Shown one piece after another: positions 16,429 to 20,423 of a stretch of 20,423 bases of DNA (position 1 is the first letter of the stretch; each line of letters begins with the position of its first letter). This stretch comes from an uncultured Oscillospiraceae bacterium (lineage in GTDB: Bacteria > Bacillota > Clostridia > Oscillospirales > Ruminococcaceae). The position numbers were made by a program, and so were the translations under genes. The stretch is taken from the NCBI GenBank assembly GCA_934456315.1, contig CAKSHG010000016.1:1-20423 (forward strand). The letters are read 5' to 3'. The notes beneath the pieces were generated by a model. The model saw nothing but the letters and a program-made list of their open reading frames with translations, ran no database searches and was not told where the DNA came from.

Positions 16429-16454
16429 TAATTGTAGGAAAGGAATGAGAGCAA

Positions 16455-16943
16455 ATGCCGGAAATTAGATATCCGTTCAAGAATTTCAGATACAAGGTCG
16501 AGTTCAACGGCACTGAAGCCGCAGGCTTCAGCGAGGTATCTGGCGCCGACATCTCTGTTGATGTTATAGAGTACAGAGAGGGCAACGAAGTACGCACCAC
16601 CCCCAGGAAGCTCGCGGGTCTTACCAAATACGGAAACATCACGCTCAAATGGGGCGTGGTAGGCTCCATGGAGATGATGGAGTGGCTGCACACTGTGGCC
16701 TCCGACAACACCTCCGGACCGACCGGTATCGAGCGCAAGACCATCACGATAAAGCTACTGGACGACACCGGAGCCGAGGGACCCAGCTGGGAGATAATCA
16801 ACGCATGGCCCACGCATTACACTGCGCCTGACCTCAACGGTCTTGGCGGCGAGGTCGCAATAGAAACTCTCGAGATATGCCACGAGGGCGTTAACAGAAT
16901 AGATGGCGGGTCGATGGACTCCGCAACACCGTCAGAGAACTGA
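16455..16943 (+). CDS. Contractile system inner tube protein, major (Afp1/gp19-like)
   Basis: A 162-residue tail tube protein of the family that includes Afp1/Pvc1 and T4 gp19. Visible signatures: an N-terminal PFKNFRYKVEFNGTEAAGFSEVSG, then YREGNEVRTTPRKLAG, LTKYGNITLKWGVV, and the C-terminal strand EVAIETLEICHEG. Tube subunits stack as hexamers to form the rigid inner tube driven outwards when the sheath contracts. An AGGAAAGGAA stretch precedes the ATG, 26 nt after the sheath stop. The short gap suggests cotranscription with the sheath. Confidence 0.93.
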   Translation: MPEIRYPFKNFRYKVEFNGTEAAGFSEVSGADISVDVIEYREGNEVRTTPRKLAGLTKYGNITLKWGVVGSMEMMEWLHTVASDNTSGPTGIERKTITIKLLDDTGAEGPSWEIINAWPTHYTAPDLNGLGGEVAIETLEICHEGVNRIDGGSMDSATPSEN

Positions 16944-16951
16944 TTGAAACA

Positions 16952-16991
16952 GAACCGCCGTCGGTTCATCGGAGCGACCGTTGAGCCGATG
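16952..16991 (+). other. Two adjoining hairpins between tube and assembly-chaperone genes
   Basis: GAACCG (16952-16957) pairs with CGGTTC (16962-16967), and CATCGG (16967-16972) pairs with CCGATG (16986-16991); the two share base 16967 and so compete. A TTTTTT run follows at 17003-17008, some 11 nt after the second stem, which is too far for a standard terminator. It may be an attenuator or an mRNA-stabilising 3' end lowering downstream expression relative to sheath and tube. Confidence 0.4.
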
Positions 16992-17039
16992 GCGATATCT
17001 GGTTTTTTCGGGTAATAGAAATAAAGGTCGGAGGAAAGT

Positions 17040-17405
17040 ATGAGCTTTCAGACTGAATTTGAATTTGAACTCCCCAGGGGCTACGTTGACCAAAATGGCG
17101 AGGTGCACAGGCGCGGCGTCATGAGGCTGGCGACCGCCGCTGATGAAATAATGCCGTTAAGGGACCCGCGCGTGCAGCAGAATCCCGGGTACCTCACGGT
17201 GATACTGCTTTCCAGAGTGGTAACGAAGCTGGGAACGCTCCAGGCGATAAACAACCGCGTCATCGAGAACCTGTTCACGATAGATATGGCGTACCTCCAG
17301 GACCTCTACCAGCGGATAAACATGCAGGAGGTCCCGGCTTACAAGGTCGTCTGCCCGCATTGTAATAAGGAATTCGACCTCCCTCTGGATTTTTTAGAAA
17401 AGTAG
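17040..17405 (+). CDS. Phage-type tail assembly chaperone, short (0-frame) product
   Basis: A 121-residue protein. The segments VHRRGVMRLATAADEI, PLRDPRVQQNPGYLTVILLSRVV and NNRVIENLFTIDMAYLQDLY match the tail-assembly protein that follows the tube gene in eCIS loci and relates to Mu gp41-like/TAC proteins of contractile phages. It ends with a CPHC pair and FDLPLDFLEK. In phages, such proteins coat or recruit the tape measure during tube assembly. GGAGGAA precedes the ATG. The sequence near the stop holds a -1 frameshift signal, so a second, longer product of about 184 residues (119 from this frame plus 65 from the -1 frame) is expected. Confidence 0.85.
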   Translation: MSFQTEFEFELPRGYVDQNGEVHRRGVMRLATAADEIMPLRDPRVQQNPGYLTVILLSRVVTKLGTLQAINNRVIENLFTIDMAYLQDLYQRINMQEVPAYKVVCPHCNKEFDLPLDFLEK

Positions 17406-17436
17406 AGCTGTCGCTGTATCCCCAAGACAAGCTCTA
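17390..17436 (+). promoter_or_regulatory. Programmed -1 ribosomal frameshift signal
   Basis: Slippery heptamer T TTT TTA at 17390-17396, in the correct phase (0-frame codons TTT 17391-17393 and TTA 17394-17396). After a 6-nt spacer comes a stem-loop: TAGAGCT (17403-17409) with AGCTCTA (17430-17436), continued past one bulged A by GTC (17410-17412) with GAC (17426-17428), and a 13-nt loop. The 0-frame stop TAG (17403-17405) lies in the stem. Slippage moves ribosomes into a frame open to 17593. Confidence 0.8.
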
Positions 17437-17593
17437 TGAGGAAATGACGTTTCTGGGGTATTACCTTCACTGGGGCCACGATGAGCTTATGGAGCTGGAG
17501 CACCGCGAGCGCCGCAGATGGTGCGCGGAGGTGTCGCAGATAAACAAGAAGCTCAGCGGTCAGAAGGAAAAGAAGAACCTGTTTGAGAAGTAA
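17396..17593 (+). CDS. DUF6760-like segment, -1 frame extension of the assembly chaperone
   Basis: A 65-codon frame, shifted -1 against the chaperone gene and ending with TAA at 17591-17593. The product reads YPQDKLYEEMTFLGYYLHW, then a segment with ELEHRERRRWCAEVSQIN, matching the small DUF6760-type protein that commonly follows the chaperone in eCIS loci. No ATG, GTG or TTG precedes the conserved beginning: the frame opens after TAA 17366-17368 and its first ATG is at 17444, inside the conserved part and without a ribosome-binding site. It is therefore most likely made only as a fusion through the frameshift, like the T domain of lambda GT. An initiation at CTG 17408 is a less likely alternative. 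Confidence 0.75.
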   Translation, partial: RKVELSLYPQDKLYEEMTFLGYYLHWGHDELMELEHRERRRWCAEVSQINKKLSGQKEKKNLFEK

Positions 17594-17604
17594 GGGGGCG
17601 GCTC

Positions 17605-18027
17605 ACGGAAGGCACACATACCGGCGGAAATTTCAGGGTCATCATAGCGCCCATCGAGCTGACCGGGAATTTCTCGTCAGTCACCGGGTTAAGTTCTGAA
17701 CTTGAGTACGAGGAGTACATCGAGGGCGGGACGTTCCGTCCGGTGTACCTGCCGAAAGGGATACGTTACGAAAGGATAGCGCTCCGGCGCGGGACAGCTA
17801 CGCTTGAACCGCTCTCGCTGTGGTTCGACACGGTGAGAACGGGAGTTTACACAAAGTATCCCATGATAATCACGATGATGGACAGCGCCGGGAAGCCGGT
17901 CAAGATATGGACCGTCCTTGACGCAATGCCGGTCAGGGTGGACTATGGAGCGCTGGACGCGATGAGCGGAAGCGTTGCCATTACAACGGTGGAGCTGGTG
18001 CATGGCGATATAATCACGATAATGTAA
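17605..18027 (+). CDS. Second tail tube protein (Afp5-like), start codon non-canonical or uncertain
   Basis: About 140 residues of the gp19/Afp1-5 tube family. Visible signatures are NFRVIIAPIELTGNFSSVTG, YEEYIEGGTFRPVYLPKG, ERIALRRGTA and the C-terminal SGSVAITTVELVHGDI. In eCIS, extra tube paralogues form the tube start on the baseplate. The frame is open from 17587 (after TGA 17584-17586), yet has no ATG, GTG or TTG before GTG 17743, which would delete the conserved first third. ACG at 17605 is the position used here because a GGGGG box (17594-17598) ends 6 nt upstream. Initiation at ACG, a further frameshift or a sequence error are all possible. Confidence 0.7.
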   Translation, partial: TEGTHTGGNFRVIIAPIELTGNFSSVTGLSSELEYEEYIEGGTFRPVYLPKGIRYERIALRRGTATLEPLSLWFDTVRTGVYTKYPMIITMMDSAGKPVKIWTVLDAMPVRVDYGALDAMSGSVAITTVELVHGDIITIM

Positions 18028-18045
18028 CGGAAAGGGGCGTGCCTG

Positions 18046-20423
18046 ATGGATAGTATCACTTCCGCAAGGAACATAGCCGGACTGGAGCCGATGGGCGTGC
18101 TCCGCCGCCTGGCGCCGCTTTGCGTTCCGATGGAGCCGTCGACCGGATTCGCCGAGGAAACGCAGCTCCGCGCCCGTCCCCGTATTGTTTCGCTCTGGGA
18201 GCGTCTGGGGCTGATATACCTGCTTGAGCAGCCGCAGGCTGCTCCGGTGAGCAGCACCCGCGTCACAGTGAACAATTTCACGGCGCAGATGGTGTTCCGT
18301 CTGTGCTCGATGAACCATACCGACAGGCTGATTGAAAGATATCAGCCCGGATTTGTATTTCCGGAAAATCTCCGGAGGGTCTCGCAGGAAAATGTAAGGC
18401 TGGTGCGTTCCGCAGAGCTGAACAGACTGCTCCGCTCGTTCACGGAAAACAGCGCCTACGCCGAGGAGGTCAGCCGAGTATTCCGGCTGGTGTTCGAAAA
18501 GGAAAGCGGCGGTATCCCGCTCCAGACAGTATGCCGGACGCTTGCGGCGCTGCTTGGCTCAAGCGGAGGCGGAGCGGTTTTCACGGCGCAGCAGCGCAGG
18601 ATATTCGAGCGTATCGCGGCGGTACTCGGCATGGAATATCCCGACAGCCCGGCGGCAAGCGCGATATGCAGTATCGGAGCGGCTTCCGGCTTTACTGAAG
18701 AACAACGCCGCCACATACTCGAGGCTGTCGGCAAAACCGGAACACGTCCGCAGACGGACGCAGCGAGGACTGTTCTGCGGCTCGCAGAGCTTGGGAGAAC
18801 TCCCGGTGAAGCGGAAGCGGCGATACGAGCCGAGGTCCGGAATTACGGCTTTGTTCGTCAGAACGGGCGTTCGCAGGACACCGGGAGCCTGCCCGGCGGG
18901 TTCGCAAAGGCCGCGTCAAACCTTGCAGGACTGGCAGTTCCCGCGAACCCCGCGAACCCCGCGAAGCATATTCCGACCGCTGACCCGCAGCATGTAGCCT
19001 CCCCGGAGGGCGTTCCCGCAGCCATAACCGGGACAGTGCTGCCCGTCGGCAGGGAAATCGGCGTTTCATCGCTGATGTTCCGCGAAGCCGCTGGTGCGGG
19101 CCTTGACGGCTCCGCGCCCTCCGGAGCAAGCTCCGATAACTACCGCAGCAGAGAGTTCCGGCGTATCTCCCGGCTGATGACCGGAAGCGTGGAGCGCTTC
19201 TTCGCGGAGCTGACCGCGGCTCCGGAGCGCGGAAATGCAGTACAACCTCGCGGAACTACTACGCAGTACATACCGGGAAGTACCCCGCAGCTTCCTGCGA
19301 AATCCGGCGCTGGAACGATTCCAGGTTCATCGGAGCGCAGTCCGGAACACATGCTTCCCGGAGCGGCGGAGCGTATATTCCGTGGCTCTCCCGCCGGAGC
19401 GCTTGCTGAAATGCTGTCGGGAGGGTCGTTAGCCCCGGCGGTACTGACCTATCCGGAAAAACAGCGCGGTTCGGACGATGAGCATATCGTTCTCTACGCC
19501 GGAAACAGCGCGGAAATCGTAGCGCGTGCGCCAGCCCGGAAATCCGGAAGCTCCGGATCGGATACGGCGGTTCCCGGCGTTACCGGACGGTCATACGAAG
19601 CGTACACGGTGTATTCTGCGGAGCGCACAGCCAGAATGATCATGGAGATCCTCCAGGGGAATCCTCCGTGGAGTATCGTCAGCAAAATCAGCGTCGCCCG
19701 GGCGGTCGGTCGGGAGCGTCAGAAAAGCGTAACTGCGCCGTCGCTTCTGCGGGTACTTGCGGGGATCGGGTCGGTTTCTTCCACAGATACGCCGATTTCC
19801 AGACGGCAGGCGGACGACAAATTCACCTCTGCGGCGAGGGAAACGGCAGATATCCTGCGGAGATATTCGTACAGCAGTCCTGAAAGCTACAGCAACTCCG
19901 TAATAACCGCCAACTATGCAGATCACACCAACTCTGCAAGCCAACATTCAGAGCAAATCGAAAAGATTCTGCGCACAGATGAAATATCGCACGAACTGTC
20001 AAAATCCGCCGCTGCTCCCGGAGAGCCGTACCCCCGCAGCGGAGCGGTTCTCCCGGCGGAGCCTGGAGGATACGGGCAGCTTCCCGAGCAGCCGCAGCAG
20101 CTCCGGACGGAGCAGGCTCCCGGAGAGCCGCCCCACAACGGAGCAATTCTCCCGGCAGAGCCTGGAGGATACGGTCGGCTTCCCGACCAACCGCAGCAGT
20201 TCCGGACAGAGCAGGCTCCCGGAGAGCCGCAGTCCCGCAGTGGAGCGGTTCTCCCGGCGGAGCCTGGAGGATACGGTCGGCTTCCCGAGCAGCCGCAGCA
20301 GCTCCGGACGGAGCAGGCTCCCGGAGAGCCGCCCCGCAGCGGAGCGGTTCTCCCGGCGGAGCCTGGAGGATACGGTCGGCTTCCCGACCAGCCGCAGCAG
20401 CTCCGGACGGAGCAGGCTCCCGG
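18046..20423 (+). CDS. Very long repeat-containing injection-system operon protein (3' truncated by window)
   Basis: The frame is open from ATG 18046 to the window edge, 792 codons without a stop. A GGAAAGGGG box precedes the ATG, 18 nt after the tube gene. Residues 1-~280 are helical and globular-looking (PRIVSLWERLGLIYLLEQPQ; YQPGFVFPENLRRVSQENVR). A flexible Pro/Ala/Ser/Gly-rich region follows with short ordered islands (SREFRRISRLMTGSVERFF; TVYSAERTARMIMEILQG). From about residue 657 it becomes a Pro/Glu/Gln-rich tandem repeat. No signal peptide or membrane segment is seen and no family is recognised. Possible roles are a surface-exposed fibre or linker, an adaptor or a cargo protein; position alone does not decide. 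It does not resemble a LysM, VgrG or tape-measure protein. Confidence 0.85.
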   Translation, partial: MDSITSARNIAGLEPMGVLRRLAPLCVPMEPSTGFAEETQLRARPRIVSLWERLGLIYLLEQPQAAPVSSTRVTVNNFTAQMVFRLCSMNHTDRLIERYQPGFVFPENLRRVSQENVRLVRSAELNRLLRSFTENSAYAEEVSRVFRLVFEKESGGIPLQTVCRTLAALLGSSGGGAVFTAQQRRIFERIAAVLGMEYPDSPAASAICSIGAASGFTEEQRRHILEAVGKTGTRPQTDAARTVLRLAELGRTPGEAEAAIRAEVRNYGFVRQNGRSQDTGSLPGGFAKAASNLAGLAVPANPANPAKHIPTADPQHVASPEGVPAAITGTVLPVGREIGVSSLMFREAAGAGLDGSAPSGASSDNYRSREFRRISRLMTGSVERFFAELTAAPERGNAVQPRGTTTQYIPGSTPQLPAKSGAGTIPGSSERSPEHMLPGAAERIFRGSPAGALAEMLSGGSLAPAVLTYPEKQRGSDDEHIVLYAGNSAEIVARAPARKSGSSGSDTAVPGVTGRSYEAYTVYSAERTARMIMEILQGNPPWSIVSKISVARAVGRERQKSVTAPSLLRVLAGIGSVSSTDTPISRRQADDKFTSAARETADILRRYSYSSPESYSNSVITANYADHTNSASQHSEQIEKILRTDEISHELSKSAAAPGEPYPRSGAVLPAEPGGYGQLPEQPQQLRTEQAPGEPPHNGAILPAEPGGYGRLPDQPQQFRTEQAPGEPQSRSGAVLPAEPGGYGRLPEQPQQLRTEQAPGEPPRSGAVLPAEPGGYGRLPDQPQQLRTEQAP
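20014..20423 (+). repeat. In-frame tandem repeat, alternating 102-bp and 99-bp units
   Basis: Unit starts (GCTCCCGGAGAGCCG or its edge-cut copy) are at 20014, 20116, 20215, 20317 and 20416, giving periods of 102, 99, 102 and 99 bp. Each unit encodes APGEP, a variable 2-3 residues, SGAVLPAEPGGYG, then QLP/RLP, E or D, QPQQLRTEQ. The 34-residue units carry LPEQ and the 33-residue units LPDQ, so the true repeat is a 201-bp dimer. The array continues beyond the window. Confidence 0.95.

Noticed and set aside
17444..17593. Independent small gene starting at ATG 17444
   Set aside because: It lacks a ribosome-binding site and would delete the conserved YPQDKLYEE beginning; frameshift fusion explains the sequence better.
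19591..20190. Several minus-strand frames over the repeat region
   Set aside because: They are antisense readings of the tandem repeat; the plus-strand frame is continuous for at least 792 codons with a ribosome-binding site.
20014..20423. CRISPR array
   Set aside because: The period is 99-102 bp, with no short repeat/unique spacer alternation; units are similar over their whole length and in frame with the long protein.

Overview
The window looks like chromosomal DNA of a moderately GC-rich anaerobic Clostridia member, most likely Oscillospirales/Ruminococcaceae. The reasons are the DnaD/DnaI-type helicase-loading pair, a 2-oxoacid:ferredoxin oxidoreductase subunit, two tandem phosphofructokinases, a hexameric-type glutamate dehydrogenase, and strong Gram-positive promoters (TTGACA-like boxes, often TGn-extended -10). 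No rRNA, tRNA, IS element or CRISPR array was seen.

Layout. (1) 1-5651, housekeeping, + strand: 3' end of a 2-oxoacid oxidoreductase gamma subunit, a YdcF/DUF218 membrane protein, DnaD-like and DnaI/DnaC-like replication proteins, and two phosphofructokinases with different active-site signatures. (2) 5645-7157, - strand: a three-gene unit (DUF1492/sigma-70 region 4-like protein, XRE repressor, ImmA/IrrE metallopeptidase) behind a promoter that carries a palindromic operator; it resembles the control module of a mobile element. (3) 7158-7755: a gene-free stretch with a structured, terminator-ended candidate RNA and the gdhA promoter. (4) 7756-9385: gdhA, a small ORF and two terminators. (5) 9384-10184, - strand: an unusual NTF2-like + LytTR regulator, divergent from (6). 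(6) 10562 to the end, + strand: a phage-tail-like extracellular contractile injection system (eCIS) operon. It contains an unknown 380-aa protein, an unknown 120-aa protein, a YbjN/CesT-chaperone-like protein, a two-module AAA+ ATPase, a tail sheath, a tail tube, a tail assembly chaperone, a DUF6760-like segment, a second tube protein, and a very long protein with alternating 34/33-residue repeats that runs off the window.

How the pieces may work together. The sheath and tube proteins build the contractile barrel, and the AAA+ ATPase is of the type thought to act on eCIS assembly or sheath recycling. The chaperone/DUF6760 pair appears to be expressed as a short and a long form through a programmed -1 ribosomal frameshift, as with the G/GT proteins of tailed phages: a U UUU UUA heptamer, a 6-nt spacer and a stem-loop are all present, and the downstream frame has no usual start codon before its conserved-looking part. 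Spike, baseplate, ruler and effector genes are not visible and presumably lie to the right. Candidate control elements are the divergent LytTR regulator, a 48-bp dyad between the two divergent promoters, and an 11-bp motif shared with the XRE operator. Family assignments come from recognising motifs by eye; no database search was run.
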